From Geitlerinema sp. PCC 7407 (GTDB lineage Bacteria > Cyanobacteriota > Cyanobacteriia > PCC-7407), in assembly GCF_000317045.1 (NCBI RefSeq), contig NC_019703.1, forward strand, positions 4,617,112 to 4,681,111: 64,000 nt of DNA, given 5' to 3'. Numbering within the stretch: position 1 is the stretch's first letter; each line of letters starts with the position of its first letter. The notes under the pieces are model-generated. The model worked only from the letters and a program-made list of their open reading frames with translations. It was not told the origin of the DNA and searched no databases. The translations under genes were made by a program, and so were the position numbers. Positions 54,439 through 63,794 of the stretch are shown piece by piece.

Positions 54439-56346
54439 ATGACTGACACTGTTCTCAACGTTCGCAATCTGAAAGTTGAATTTGTCCTCGACTCCCGCCG
54501 CGTTCAAGCCGTCGACGACATCTCCTTTCAGGTCCAGCGAGGCCAAACTTTGGGCATTGTGGGCGAATCTGGCTCTGGTAAATCGGTGACAGCCCTCGCG
54601 CTGCTGGGACTGGTGCCCAGCCCTGGCCGCGTCACCAGCGGCGAAATTCTGTTTCAAGGATCGAGCGGCGAGCCGATTAATCTGCGCAGCCTTTCTGAGG
54701 AGCAGCGTCAGCAGTACCGGGGCGGCGAGGTTGCCATGATTTTCCAGGAGCCCCTGAGCTCCCTCAATCCGGTTTTTACCTGCGGCTACCAGCTCACCGA
54801 GGCGATCTTGCAGCACCATCCCCTGCCCAAGGCAGAGGCCGAGCGACGGGCGATCGCCCTTTTGCAAGAGGTCAAGCTGCTGGCCAGCGACGAAGACCTG
54901 GCCCAGCGCCTACGGGAAAGCCACACCGACAGGCCTCCTTCTGAACAGGCGATCGCCGAGATCGTCGAGCAGCAAAAGCAGGCCCTCTTGCAGCGCTATC
55001 CCCACGAGCTGTCGGGCGGCCAGCTCCAGCGGGTCATGATCGCCATGGCCCTAGCCGGCAACCCCTCTTTGCTGATCGCCGACGAGCCCACCACGGCGCT
55101 GGATGTGACGGTCCAGGCCCGCATTCTCGATCTGCTGCGCGAACTGCGCGATCGCCGGGGCATGTCAATTATTTTCGTGACCCACGACCTGGGGCTGATT
55201 GCCGACATCGCCGACAGCATCGCCGTCATGTACCAGGGCAAACTCGTGGAGCTCGGCTCGGTTTGGGACATTTTCTCCCAGCCCCAGCACCCCTACACCA
55301 AGGGCCTGCTGACCTGTCGGCCCCGTCCCGATCGCCGTCTGCGCCGCTTGCCCACCGTGGCAGACTTCATGGAAACGGTCACCACCCCCGACGGTCATCT
55401 CGAAATCCGCGAAAAGTCGCTAGATGTTGAGACGGCGCTCCACCAGGACGACATCAGCGACGCCGAGGTCCAGCAGCGCCTCGCCGATCTCGGCCAGCGA
55501 TCGCCCCTGATCGCCGTACGCAACCTGAAGGTCGGCTTCCCGGTCAAAGGCCTCCTCGGCACCACCCAGCGCTACACCATGGCCGTCAATGACGTCTCCT
55601 TCGACATCTATCCCGGCGAAACCCTGGGACTGGTGGGAGAGTCGGGCTGCGGCAAAACCACCCTCGCCCGGACCCTGCTGCGGCTTGTGCAGCCGATGAG
55701 CGGCCAGATTGTCTTTGAGGGGCGCGACGTGCTGACCCTGGAGGGCAAGGCGCTCCAGGAGGTCCGGCGCAACATGCAAATTGTCTTCCAGGACCCCTTC
55801 AGCTCCCTCGATCCCCGGATGAGCATCGGGGCCGCCATTGTGGAGCCCCTGCGCATTCACGGCATTCACCGCCGCCACGCCAAGCCCCGCCAGCACCTGC
55901 GGGAGCGCGCGGCCTACCTCCTCGACAAAGTGGGCCTAGAGCCGGCCTGGATGAATCGCTATCCCCACGAGTTTTCGGGGGGCCAGCGCCAGCGGATCTG
56001 CATTGCCCGCGCCCTGGCCCTCAATCCGCAGTTCATTATTTGCGATGAGTCTGTGTCGGCGCTGGACGTCTCGGTACAGGCCCAGGTGCTCAATTTGCTC
56101 AAGGCGCTGCAAAGCGAGTTTGGCTTGACCTATATCTTCATTTCCCACGATCTGAGCGTGGTCAAGTTTATGAGCGATCGCATTATGGTGATGAATCGAG
56201 GCCGCATTGAAGAGATTGGGCCAGCGGACAGCATCTACCGCGAGCCCAAAGAGGCCTATACACGCCAGCTCATTTCAGCGATTCCGGTGGGCAGCCTGGA
56301 GCAAATTCGCGATCGCCAAGCCCAGCGAGGGACGATCGCCAGCTAA
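54439..56346 (+). CDS. Dipeptide/oligopeptide-type ABC transporter, fused double ATPase
   Basis: A 635-residue protein with two complete ABC ATPase domains, the fused DppD-DppF (GsiA-like) arrangement. First: Walker A GESGSGKS, signature ELSGGQLQR, Walker [13 protein letters not shown]. Second: [30 protein letters not shown]. Each is followed by an oligopeptide-ABC C-terminal segment ([12 protein letters not shown] after the first, [12 protein letters not shown] at the end). It powers peptide or nickel/glutathione-type uptake. No permease or binding-protein gene lies next to it, so its partners are elsewhere. Confidence 0.95.
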   Translation: MTDTVLNVRNLKVEFVLDSRRVQAVDDISFQVQRGQTLGIVGESGSGKSVTALALLGLVPSPGRVTSGEILFQGSSGEPINLRSLSEEQRQQYRGGEVAMIFQEPLSSLNPVFTCGYQLTEAILQHHPLPKAEAERRAIALLQEVKLLASDEDLAQRLRESHTDRPPSEQAIAEIVEQQKQALLQRYPHELSGGQLQRVMIAMALAGNPSLLIADEPTTALDVTVQARILDLLRELRDRRGMSIIFVTHDLGLIADIADSIAVMYQGKLVELGSVWDIFSQPQHPYTKGLLTCRPRPDRRLRRLPTVADFMETVTTPDGHLEIREKSLDVETALHQDDISDAEVQQRLADLGQRSPLIAVRNLKVGFPVKGLLGTTQRYTMAVNDVSFDIYPGETLGLVGESGCGKTTLARTLLRLVQPMSGQIVFEGRDVLTLEGKALQEVRRNMQIVFQDPFSSLDPRMSIGAAIVEPLRIHGIHRRHAKPRQHLRERAAYLLDKVGLEPAWMNRYPHEFSGGQRQRICIARALALNPQFIICDESVSALDVSVQAQVLNLLKALQSEFGLTYIFISHDLSVVKFMSDRIMVMNRGRIEEIGPADSIYREPKEAYTRQLISAIPVGSLEQIRDRQAQRGTIAS

Positions 56347-56672
56347 GTGGCTGGTCAGAATAGGTAACAAAAATTACCGTTCAATCACGCAAGTATGAAC
56401 CCTTGTTGCCAGGTGGTCTCGTAGAAACGCCGTTGTTAGCATAATGGGATTTGGAGAAGCTAGCAGATGGAACCTTAAGCAGCCGTGTTGTCTAGAGCGA
56501 TCGCTGCAACAGCTCTATACCCCCTCAAGGTCTGCTGTCAGATGCCGACCTTTCGTTTTACCCAGGCTTTTGCTGTGGGAATGGATCAACTGCGATGGGT
56601 GTGCTTTCCTCTCCTTGGTTTCCCAAATTCTTTTCTCGCCAAAAGCGACCATCGTTTTACAGGACAGGGCCC
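56347..56672. other. Spacer before the membrane histidine kinase
   Basis: About 325 bases. A TTGTTAGCATAATGG-like stretch near 56434-56446 is a possible promoter. The kinase frame is open back to 56595, so its true start may lie inside this region. Confidence 0.4.
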
Positions 56673-58514
56673 ATGCTACCAAAGCACGTGATTTGGTCTG
56701 TGGTCATCCTGTGTGTAGCCCCGTCACTGCTTCACCTCGCGGGCGTTGACTTTGGGACGCGATCGCCTGTCGTGACGCCTGAGGACTGGGCAGGTTTGTC
56801 GCCCGCAGCGATCTCAGACCAGCTGCACCATTCTCTCCGGGGCAGCTTCACCCACACCCTTTTGGAGTGGAGCGCTGTTTGTGCGGCGATTTTTACGGCG
56901 GTGCTGGCTTTTTCCCACTTCAGCATCAAGCGCGATGTGACCACGCCGATCATTGGGGTCGCGCTGCTGTGCGCGGGGGCGATGGATGCTTTTCACGTTC
57001 TAGCAGCCGATCGCTTCATCAGCGCGGGGGCAAACAATCAAGACTTGGTCCCCTTCACGTGGGCAATCTGCCGCCTAGGCAATGCCCTGCTGACGATCAT
57101 CGGCGTGAGCTTGTTTTTGGGCTGGAAACCGAAGCGGTGGCAGGGCAGTTTTCCCCTGATGGCCGGGGTGAGCGTCTGTTTTATTGCGGCGGCCTATGCG
57201 GTGCTCCACGCCTGCGCGACCAGCAGTCAGCTCCCGGTGACGATGTTCCCCAATGCGCTGATTCGGCGACCGTGGGATGTGATACCCCTGGTGCTTTTTT
57301 TGGTAGCAGGGATTTTTATCTATCCAAGATTTTATCGTCGCTATCCCAGTATTTTCTCGAGTGCGCTGGTGGTGAGTACGCTGCCCAATGCGGTGACTCA
57401 GATGCACATGGCGTTTGGATCGGCAGAGCTTTTTGACAATGATTTCAATATTGGCCACTTTTTGAAGGTGGTGGCGTACTTAGTTCCCCTGACTGGCTTG
57501 GTGATCGATTATACCTACACTCACGATCAGGTTCGACGCACCAACGAACGCCTGATCCAAGAGGTGGAGGAGCGGGAGCGGGCGCAGCAGACGCTGCTGG
57601 CCAGCGAGGCCCAGGAACGGGAGCGATCGCAGCAACTCTCGGAGGCGCTACAGCACTTGCAGACGACCCAGGCCCAGCTGATCCAGAGTGAGAAGATGTC
57701 GAGCTTGGGCCAGCTGGTGGCGGGGGTGGCCCACGAGATTAATAATCCGGTGAATTTTATTCACGGCAATCTGTACCACGCTCGTCAGTACACAGAGGAT
57801 CTGCTGTCTCTGGTCGATCTCTACGAGGTGCACTGTCAGACGGCGCACCCGGCGATCGCGGACAAGCTTGAGGAGATTGATCTGCCGTTCATCCGCAAGG
57901 ATTTGCCGAGGCTGCTGAGCTCGATGCAGGTGGGGGCGGACCGGATTCGGGAAATTGTGCGATCGCTGAGGATTTTTTCGAGGCTCGATGAGGCGGAGGT
58001 CAAAGAGGTCGATATTCACGAAGGCATCGACAGTACGCTGACAATTTTGCAAAACCGCATGAAGACGCGATCGGGCCATCCGGGTATCACGGTGGTCCGG
58101 GAATACGGGGATTTGCCAGCGGTGGAGTGCTACGCGGGCCAGCTCAATCAGGTATTTATGAACCTCTTGAGCAATGCCATCGATGCCCTTGATGAGTCGA
58201 TCAGCCGCCGATCGCCGGAGGAGGTTCAGGCCCAGCCGCCGACGATTCGCATCCGCACCGAGAGGGGGACAGGCGATCGCGTGGTGATTCACATCAGCGA
58301 CAACGGCCCGGGTTTGTCAGCGATCGCTGAAGAACGGATTTTCAATCCCTTTTTCACCACCAAACCGGTGGGACAGGGCACTGGCCTAGGTTTATCGATC
58401 AGCTACAAAATTATCACTGAAACCCATCGCGGCTCTTTGCGCTGTGTCTCCCAGCCCGGTCAGGGCGCGGATTTTGTGATCGAGCTGCCGCTTCGCCAGT
58501 ATGTTTTGGCCTAG
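56673..58514 (+). CDS. Membrane sensor histidine kinase
   Basis: A 613-residue kinase. About seven or eight hydrophobic segments occupy residues 1-280 (a multi-helix sensor resembling MASE-type domains). A coiled coil follows (about 290-345), then the dimerisation/phosphoacceptor region VAGVAHEINNPVNFIHGN (phosphoacceptor His near 358), and an ATPase domain with DNGPGL and GTGLGLSISYKII. The HEINNP pattern is the cyanobacterial Hik group often lacking HAMP. The start is uncertain between 56595 and 56673; AGGACAGG precedes the latter. Partner response regulator not visible. Confidence 0.85.
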   Translation: MLPKHVIWSVVILCVAPSLLHLAGVDFGTRSPVVTPEDWAGLSPAAISDQLHHSLRGSFTHTLLEWSAVCAAIFTAVLAFSHFSIKRDVTTPIIGVALLCAGAMDAFHVLAADRFISAGANNQDLVPFTWAICRLGNALLTIIGVSLFLGWKPKRWQGSFPLMAGVSVCFIAAAYAVLHACATSSQLPVTMFPNALIRRPWDVIPLVLFLVAGIFIYPRFYRRYPSIFSSALVVSTLPNAVTQMHMAFGSAELFDNDFNIGHFLKVVAYLVPLTGLVIDYTYTHDQVRRTNERLIQEVEERERAQQTLLASEAQERERSQQLSEALQHLQTTQAQLIQSEKMSSLGQLVAGVAHEINNPVNFIHGNLYHARQYTEDLLSLVDLYEVHCQTAHPAIADKLEEIDLPFIRKDLPRLLSSMQVGADRIREIVRSLRIFSRLDEAEVKEVDIHEGIDSTLTILQNRMKTRSGHPGITVVREYGDLPAVECYAGQLNQVFMNLLSNAIDALDESISRRSPEEVQAQPPTIRIRTERGTGDRVVIHISDNGPGLSAIAEERIFNPFFTTKPVGQGTGLGLSISYKIITETHRGSLRCVSQPGQGADFVIELPLRQYVLA

Positions 58515-58609
58515 GGGGATGGGCGATCGTCTCTGCCAAAATGACGATCGCCGCTTCTCGGCAAGGATGCTACACTCCAAAAAACCGTTCAACAGTAAGT
58601 CAGCCTAAT

Positions 58610-58775
58610 CCAAGCTCAGCTGCTTTTGTTCTAGCAGCGCCCCTTGGAGCGGAGGAACCACCTTTTGGGGCTTATCGCTGGTTGCCCCCTGTCCTTGCAG
58701 ACAGGCCAATCAGGAAGAGCATCTCTCAGCTCTCGCCCGTCAGCTAACTCCGTAGGCCTTGAGAGGAGACTGAAG
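58610..58775 (+). ncRNA. c-di-AMP (ydaO-yuaA) riboswitch
   Basis: The leader carries the two conserved blocks of the ydaO-yuaA class: GAGCGGAGGAACCA (58647-58660) with GGGGCTTATC (58667-58676) shortly after, and CCGTCAGCTAACTCCGTAGG (58737-58756) near the 3' end, followed by GAGAGGAG. These correspond to the GGGGGACCC...GGGGUGAAUC and CCGUCAGCUAACCUCGUA consensus parts. Helices between them vary in the family and do here. The element ends about 95 bases before the permease start. In this class c-di-AMP binding normally lowers expression. Exact ends and the expression platform (terminator or anti-RBS) could not be resolved by eye. Confidence 0.82.
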
Positions 58776-58869
58776 GATCAGCATTTTGCCAATGCATTGA
58801 TCGTCAGTGTCCCAAACCGGTATCGAAGACGGTTCGTTTCGCTGTACCTGTTTCGCCTCTGATACTGAC

Positions 58870-59718
58870 ATGCAAATCAATTTTGCTGCGATCGCCGTCG
58901 CAGGCCTTTCGGCTTGGCGGCGACTAAAACCGAGTTTGCTGCAAGAGACCGTTGTCCTGCCAGCGCTGGGCTTTGCGGGCGTTTTGGCCCTCTGGTGGGC
59001 GATCGCCCTTCTGCGTCCGGAGCTGATGCCCACGCCGCCGGAGGCCTTCGTCGCCAATCTGGACTATCTGCTGCATCCCTTCTATCGCCGGGGCCCCGGT
59101 GATGTGGGCATTGGCTGGCTGCTGCTGGCCAGCCTGCGGCGCGTGGTGCTGGGGTTCGGCTTGGCCACGCTGGTGGCGATTCCCCTGGGCTTTTTGGTGG
59201 GCATGTCCCGGCGCGCCATGCTGGCCCTCAATCCCCTAATTCAGATTTTCAAACCCGTCTCGCCCTTGGCCTGGCTGCCGATCGCCTTGGCCATTTTCAA
59301 CCTGGCAGAACCCTCGGCTATCTTTGTAATTTTTATTACATCGCTATGGCCGACCATCATCAACACGGCCCTGGGCGTCTCCAGCGTCTCCCAGGACTAC
59401 ATCGACGTGGCCCGCGTCCTCGAAATGCCCCGCTGGCGGCAAATTACCAAAATTATTTGGCCTGCCAGCTTGCCCTACATTTTCACGGGTCTGCGCATTA
59501 GCTTGGGCATCGCGTGGCTGGTGATCGTAGCGGTAGAAATGCTCACCGGAGGGCTCGGCATCGGCTTTTTTGTCTGGGACGAGTGGAATCGCCTGAATCT
59601 CAATTCGGTGTTTCTCGCCATTGTGATTATCGGCGTGACGGGGCTGCTGCTGGACTACGCCGTGAGCCGGATCCAGGCGCTGGTGACCCATCGAGCCGTC
59701 GCCCGCAGCAATTTCTAG
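58870..59718 (+). CDS. NrtB/CmpB/SsuC-type ABC transporter permease
   Basis: A 282-residue inner-membrane permease with about six helices. The EAA-loop region is VARVLEMPRWRQITKIIWPASLPYIFTGLRISLG, the nitrate/bicarbonate/cyanate/sulfonate/taurine family form, and IQIFKPVSPLAWLPIALAIF is typical of NrtB. Start at ATG 58870 behind a 250-base leader with the riboswitch. It is the first gene of a B-A-D operon, in which the binding protein comes second rather than first. Confidence 0.9.
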   Translation: MQINFAAIAVAGLSAWRRLKPSLLQETVVLPALGFAGVLALWWAIALLRPELMPTPPEAFVANLDYLLHPFYRRGPGDVGIGWLLLASLRRVVLGFGLATLVAIPLGFLVGMSRRAMLALNPLIQIFKPVSPLAWLPIALAIFNLAEPSAIFVIFITSLWPTIINTALGVSSVSQDYIDVARVLEMPRWRQITKIIWPASLPYIFTGLRISLGIAWLVIVAVEMLTGGLGIGFFVWDEWNRLNLNSVFLAIVIIGVTGLLLDYAVSRIQALVTHRAVARSNF

Positions 59719-59860
59719 CTTCTAGCTTGCAAGCAATTCTTTCATCCCCTACGGGGGGCGATCGCGGACTGATCCGCTGCGCCTTCGGTTTCCTGAGCCT
59801 GTGGCTTTGCCGAGGAAATCAAGGCCTCCGCTTCCCGTTTTCACTTTTTGAGTTTTTGCC

Positions 59861-61291
59861 ATGAATCATCGTCTTGTTAGCTCGATGAGCCGGCGGTCTT
59901 TCTTGAGCTTGATGGGGACAGCCGCCGCTGGGACTGCGCTGGCCTCCTGCGGCCCTCTGCTCAGCCGCAACCCTGACCCCGCCGACGTTGCCCAGGTGGA
60001 GCCGGTCGTCAACCCTGGGGATCTGGAGAAACCCAACCTCACCATCGGCTATGTGCCCGTCAATGACTGCGCGCCCTTCGCGATCGCCTGGAAAAAAGGC
60101 TTCTTTCGCAAATACGGCCTCACCGTCACCCTCAACCGCGAAGCGAGCTGGGCTACCTCCCGCGACGGCGTAATTTTTGGGCGGACCGACGCCGCCCCCG
60201 TCGTCTCCGGTGCTGTCACCAATGCCCGCATCGGGGCTGAGGGGGCGCGCCATGCCCCCCTGTGCGCCGCCATGACCATCCACCGCCATGGCAACGCCCT
60301 CACCTTCAACCGGGGCCTCTGGGACGCCGGGGTCCGCCCCTGGCGCGAATACAGCGGCAACCTAGAGGCCTTTGGGCAGGATCTGCGGCAGTACTTCTCG
60401 TCTCTGCCCACGGATCAGCGCGTTCTTGCTGTCGTTCTCAGCTCCTCGATCTACGAGTACTTTGTGCGCTACCTGACCGCTGCCGCAGGCCTCGACCCCA
60501 GCCGCGACTTCCGCATGATCGTGATTCCGCCGCCCCAGATGGTCAGCAATGTCCGCATTGGGGCGATGCAGGGCTACATGGTGGCCGAGCCGTGGAACAG
60601 CCGCGCCACCCGGCCCCTGGGCAAGGGGACTGAGGGCGTGGGCTTTACCTTTGCCCAGGGCAAGGAGCTGTGGCGAGGCCACCCAGACCGGCTGCTGGGG
60701 GTGATGGAGTCCTTCATTGAAGAAAATCCCAAAACCTATCGATCGCTGGTCAAGGCGCTGATCGAGGCTTGCCAGTACTGTGGTCGGCCCGAGAATCAGG
60801 CGGAGGTGGCCCGCATCGTGTCTGAGCGCTCCTTCACCGGTGCTAAGGAAATCTTTACCCGTCCGGCCCTGGTGGGCGAGTACCACTACGGCGGCTTTGA
60901 CGGGGTCGAGCGGATCGATCGCACGGGAGACAGCACCCTCTTTTTTGACCTGCCGCCCGGCCTGAGCGACATTCCCGGCGATCACTCCACGTTTTTGTGG
61001 CAGTCCGAGAGCCTGTGGCTGGTCACCCAGGCGGCTCGCTGGGGCCAGATTTCGGAGATTCCGCGCGATGCCGAGGCGCTGGCCCGCAAGGCTTGGCGCA
61101 GCGACCTCTACCGGGAAATCGCCACCGAGATGGACATTCCCTGCCCTACGGAGGACTACAAGGTGGAGCCAGCTCAGGTCTTCATTGACCAAAAAGCGTT
61201 CGATCCGAGCGATCTGAGCGGCTATCTCAACAGTTTTGAGATTCGCGCCTCAGCGCCCCAGCAGTTTGGCCTGAGAACCACGCGCCTTTAG
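59861..61291 (+). CDS. NrtA/CmpA-type substrate-binding lipoprotein
   Basis: A 476-residue exported binding protein. The start has a twin-arginine-like SRRSFL, a hydrophobic stretch, and a lipobox LASC at about residue 29-32, so it is probably Tat-exported and lipid-anchored. The rest is the NrtA/CmpA fold: NPGDLEKPNLTIGYVPVNDCAP, FFRKYGLTVTL, the HRHGNAL segment that matches the nitrate/bicarbonate-site region, and GYMVAEPWNSRA. It precedes the ATPase by 74 bases. Nitrate, nitrite, cyanate and bicarbonate are all possible ligands. Confidence 0.9.
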   Translation: MNHRLVSSMSRRSFLSLMGTAAAGTALASCGPLLSRNPDPADVAQVEPVVNPGDLEKPNLTIGYVPVNDCAPFAIAWKKGFFRKYGLTVTLNREASWATSRDGVIFGRTDAAPVVSGAVTNARIGAEGARHAPLCAAMTIHRHGNALTFNRGLWDAGVRPWREYSGNLEAFGQDLRQYFSSLPTDQRVLAVVLSSSIYEYFVRYLTAAAGLDPSRDFRMIVIPPPQMVSNVRIGAMQGYMVAEPWNSRATRPLGKGTEGVGFTFAQGKELWRGHPDRLLGVMESFIEENPKTYRSLVKALIEACQYCGRPENQAEVARIVSERSFTGAKEIFTRPALVGEYHYGGFDGVERIDRTGDSTLFFDLPPGLSDIPGDHSTFLWQSESLWLVTQAARWGQISEIPRDAEALARKAWRSDLYREIATEMDIPCPTEDYKVEPAQVFIDQKAFDPSDLSGYLNSFEIRASAPQQFGLRTTRL

Positions 61292-61365
61292 AGTTTTGAC
61301 CCTTTGCAACTTGGCCGTTTTGCGACGTTTTTTGTTTTGCCGTTTTTGTTTTGGTGGAGGTCCCC

Positions 61366-62208
61366 ATGACGAAATCTAGTTTGTCTACGCGCGATCGCGC
61401 TCAAAATGGAGCAGTGCATAACCCCGACGAGTTTCTGGTCATTGAGAATCTCATGAAGGCCTACCCCAAGCCCGGCGGGGGCCACCACGTGATCTTGGAC
61501 AACGTGAATCTCACGGTGGGCGCGGATGAGTTTATTTCGGTGATCGGTCACTCGGGCTGCGGCAAGTCGACCCTGCTCAAAATCGTGGCGGGATTGGAGC
61601 AGGCCAGCAGCGGGCGGGTGACCCTAGAAGGGCGTCCCATTCGCAAGCCCGGCGCAGAGCGGATGATGGTGTTTCAGCACTATTCGCTGCTGCCGTGGCT
61701 GACGGTGCGGGAGAATATCCGGCTGGCGGTAGATGAGGTGCTGACGTCGGCGAACCGCGCCGAAAAGGCGGCCATCGTCCAGGAGCACCTAGAGATGGTG
61801 AATCTGACGGCGGCGGCGGAGAAGTACCCAGACGAAATTTCGGGGGGGATGAAGCAGCGGGTGGGCATTGCCCGGGCGATCGCGATCCGGCCCAAGATGC
61901 TGCTGATGGACGAGCCCTTTGGCGCCCTCGACGCCCTAACGCGGGGCAAGCTCCAGCGCCAGGTGCTGGAGATCTGGGAGCAGCATCGGCAGGCGGTGAT
62001 GATGATTACCCACGATGTGGATGAGGCGCTGCTGATGTCGGATCGGATCGTGCTGATGACCAATGGTCCGGCGGCCCAGATTGGCGAGATCGTGACGGTG
62101 CCCTTTCCCCATCCGCGCGATCGCCAGCAGCTGCGGGAGTCACCGGAGTACTTCGAGCTGCGCAATCATTTGCTCAATTTCCTCGATCGCCACTTTGGGG
62201 CAGATTAA
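61366..62208 (+). CDS. NrtD/CmpD-type ABC transporter ATPase
   Basis: A 280-residue ABC ATPase: Walker A GHSGCGKST, signature EISGGMKQR, Walker B MLLMDEPFGALDALTR, with H-loop MITHDVDEA. The GALDALTR ending is typical of nitrate/sulfonate/taurine transporters. The ATG at 61366 follows GGAGG; upstream TTG and GTG are in frame. It is a single-domain ATPase with no NrtC-like fused partner nearby. It completes the permease/binding-protein operon. Confidence 0.93.
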   Translation: MTKSSLSTRDRAQNGAVHNPDEFLVIENLMKAYPKPGGGHHVILDNVNLTVGADEFISVIGHSGCGKSTLLKIVAGLEQASSGRVTLEGRPIRKPGAERMMVFQHYSLLPWLTVRENIRLAVDEVLTSANRAEKAAIVQEHLEMVNLTAAAEKYPDEISGGMKQRVGIARAIAIRPKMLLMDEPFGALDALTRGKLQRQVLEIWEQHRQAVMMITHDVDEALLMSDRIVLMTNGPAAQIGEIVTVPFPHPRDRQQLRESPEYFELRNHLLNFLDRHFGAD

Positions 62209-62241
62209 GGGCGCAAAATTCAAGGCGAAAAATTCAAGCGT

Positions 62242-62973
62242 TCACGCCCGCTGCTGATGCAGACGACCATTGAGAACCTGGATCACCGGACAGTTGGACT
62301 GGCGAACCATTTGCTCGTCGTGAGTGGTCACGATGACGGTGACGCCCATCCGGTTGAGCTTTTTGAGGATCTGGATGACTTGCCAGGAGTTGTCGGGGTC
62401 CAGGTTGCCGGTGGGCTCGTCAGCCAGCAGGAGGGGCGGCATCCCGACGATGGCGCGAGCAATGCTGACGCGCTGCTGCTCGCCGCCCGACAGCTCGTGG
62501 GGGAAGCTGTCTGCTTTGTGCTGGAGACCGACCATTTTGAGGGTGGGGGTGAGGCGTCGCTCAATTTCGGCGCGGGTGTAGCCCTGGGCCCAGAGCACAA
62601 AGGCGATGTTTTCGGTCACGGTGCGGCGGGGCAGCAGCTTGTAGTCCTGAAAGACGATGCCCAAGCGCCGCCGAAACAGGGAAAGGCGATCGCCCCGCAG
62701 CTGGTTGACATTTACGCCGTCGACCCACACCTCGCCTTGGGTGGGGCGCTCTTCGGCGTACAGGAGCTTGAGCAAGGTGCTCTTGCCAGCGCCCGACGGC
62801 CCGGTGACGAACTGGAAGGAGCCTCGGGGCACTTCCCAGGTCACGTCGATCAGGCCCCGACTGCCGTTGGTGTAGCGCTTGGTGAGCCCCTTGAGCTGGA
62901 TCATGGGGGACGGGGACTGGGAGGCAGCGGCCTGGGCGGCGCTGGGAGCAGAACGGTCGAAGGAGACGGTCAT
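62242..62973 (-). CDS. ftsE: Cell-division ABC ATPase FtsE
   Basis: A 243-residue protein. FtsE with FtsX activates cell-wall hydrolysis at the division site. Landmarks are IQLKGLTKRYTNGSRGL, Walker A GPSGAGKST, the FtsE-type QDYKLLPRRTVTENIAF, signature LSGGEQQR, LLLADEPTGNLDPD and TTHDEQMV. A polar N-terminal extension of about 23 residues precedes the ABC domain, so an internal start (near 62905) is possible. ftsX is not next to it. It is 59 bases downstream of the glycosyltransferase gene and probably cotranscribed. Confidence 0.9.
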   Translation of the reverse strand: MTVSFDRSAPSAAQAAASQSPSPMIQLKGLTKRYTNGSRGLIDVTWEVPRGSFQFVTGPSGAGKSTLLKLLYAEERPTQGEVWVDGVNVNQLRGDRLSLFRRRLGIVFQDYKLLPRRTVTENIAFVLWAQGYTRAEIERRLTPTLKMVGLQHKADSFPHELSGGEQQRVSIARAIVGMPPLLLADEPTGNLDPDNSWQVIQILKKLNRMGVTVIVTTHDEQMVRQSNCPVIQVLNGRLHQQRA

Positions 62974-63032
62974 ACGCAATGAGGAGATAGCGTGAGGGGC
63001 AAGGGGCGATCGCCTGCGGGCACCGGCAGCCC

Positions 63033-63794
63033 CTAGGGAGTGGATTGCCCAACAGTATGCCTGGGGAAGAGGCGATAGACCAAGGCCCGCCACGCAAACT
63101 TTGGTAACGCCCCCATGCGCCGCCAGCGCCAAGGTTCTTGGTACAGGCGGTACGCCCACTCTAGGTGGTACTTGCACAGCCACTGGGGCGCGCGGGCTTT
63201 GGTGCCAGACCAGATGTCGAAGCTGCCGCCCACGCCGATCCACAGCGCGTCGGGGCACAGATGGCGATGGGCCTGAATCCAGAATTCCTGACGCGGTACG
63301 CCGAGACCCACCAAAATAATTTTGGGCTGCTGAGCTTGGAGGGTCTGGGCCAGCGCTTCTTGCTCCTCGGCGGACAAAAAGCCGTGGGACGCTCCGGCGA
63401 TCGCCAGTCCCGGCAGCTCCTGGCGCAGGCGATCGCCCGCTTGCTCCGTCACCCCCGGCGCCCCGCCGTAGAAAAACACCGGCCACGCCTCCCCGCGCAG
63501 AGCCGCCTGGTGCAGCAGCGCCTTCGCTAGCTCGATCCCCGGACAGCGCTGGATGCGGCGACCTTGCAGCCGCAGGTACAGCACCACGCCCGCCCCGTCA
63601 GGCACCACTAGCTCCGCTTGGCGAATGATCTGGGCCAGCTCTGGGTTTTGCTCCGCCTGCATTGTCATTTCGGCATTGAGGGTCACCACCTGAGCCCCCC
63701 GGCCTGCTTGGGCCTGCTGGACCAGCCAGTCCAGGTAGTCGGTGGACAGATGCACGGGCACCCCCATCACTGGAAACTGCTGTAGTTCTGCCAT
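63033..63794 (-). CDS. WecB/TagA/CpsF-family glycosyltransferase
   Basis: A 253-residue GT26-type enzyme that transfers N-acetylmannosamine(uronate) or a similar sugar to a lipid-linked acceptor in surface polysaccharide synthesis. Family motifs are VVTLNAEMTMQAEQNPE, VVPDGAGVVLYLR, PVFFYGGAPGVTEQA, IILVGLGVPRQEFWI and WIGVGGSFDIWSG. The ATG at 63794 fits the family start. No other polysaccharide genes are nearby. Confidence 0.93.
   Translation of the reverse strand: MAELQQFPVMGVPVHLSTDYLDWLVQQAQAGRGAQVVTLNAEMTMQAEQNPELAQIIRQAELVVPDGAGVVLYLRLQGRRIQRCPGIELAKALLHQAALRGEAWPVFFYGGAPGVTEQAGDRLRQELPGLAIAGASHGFLSAEEQEALAQTLQAQQPKIILVGLGVPRQEFWIQAHRHLCPDALWIGVGGSFDIWSGTKARAPQWLCKYHLEWAYRLYQEPWRWRRMGALPKFAWRALVYRLFPRHTVGQSTP

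Noticed and set aside
62257-62982. 241-codon plus-strand frame antisense to ftsE
   Set aside because: The minus-strand reading contains every ABC ATPase motif; the plus-strand one contains none.
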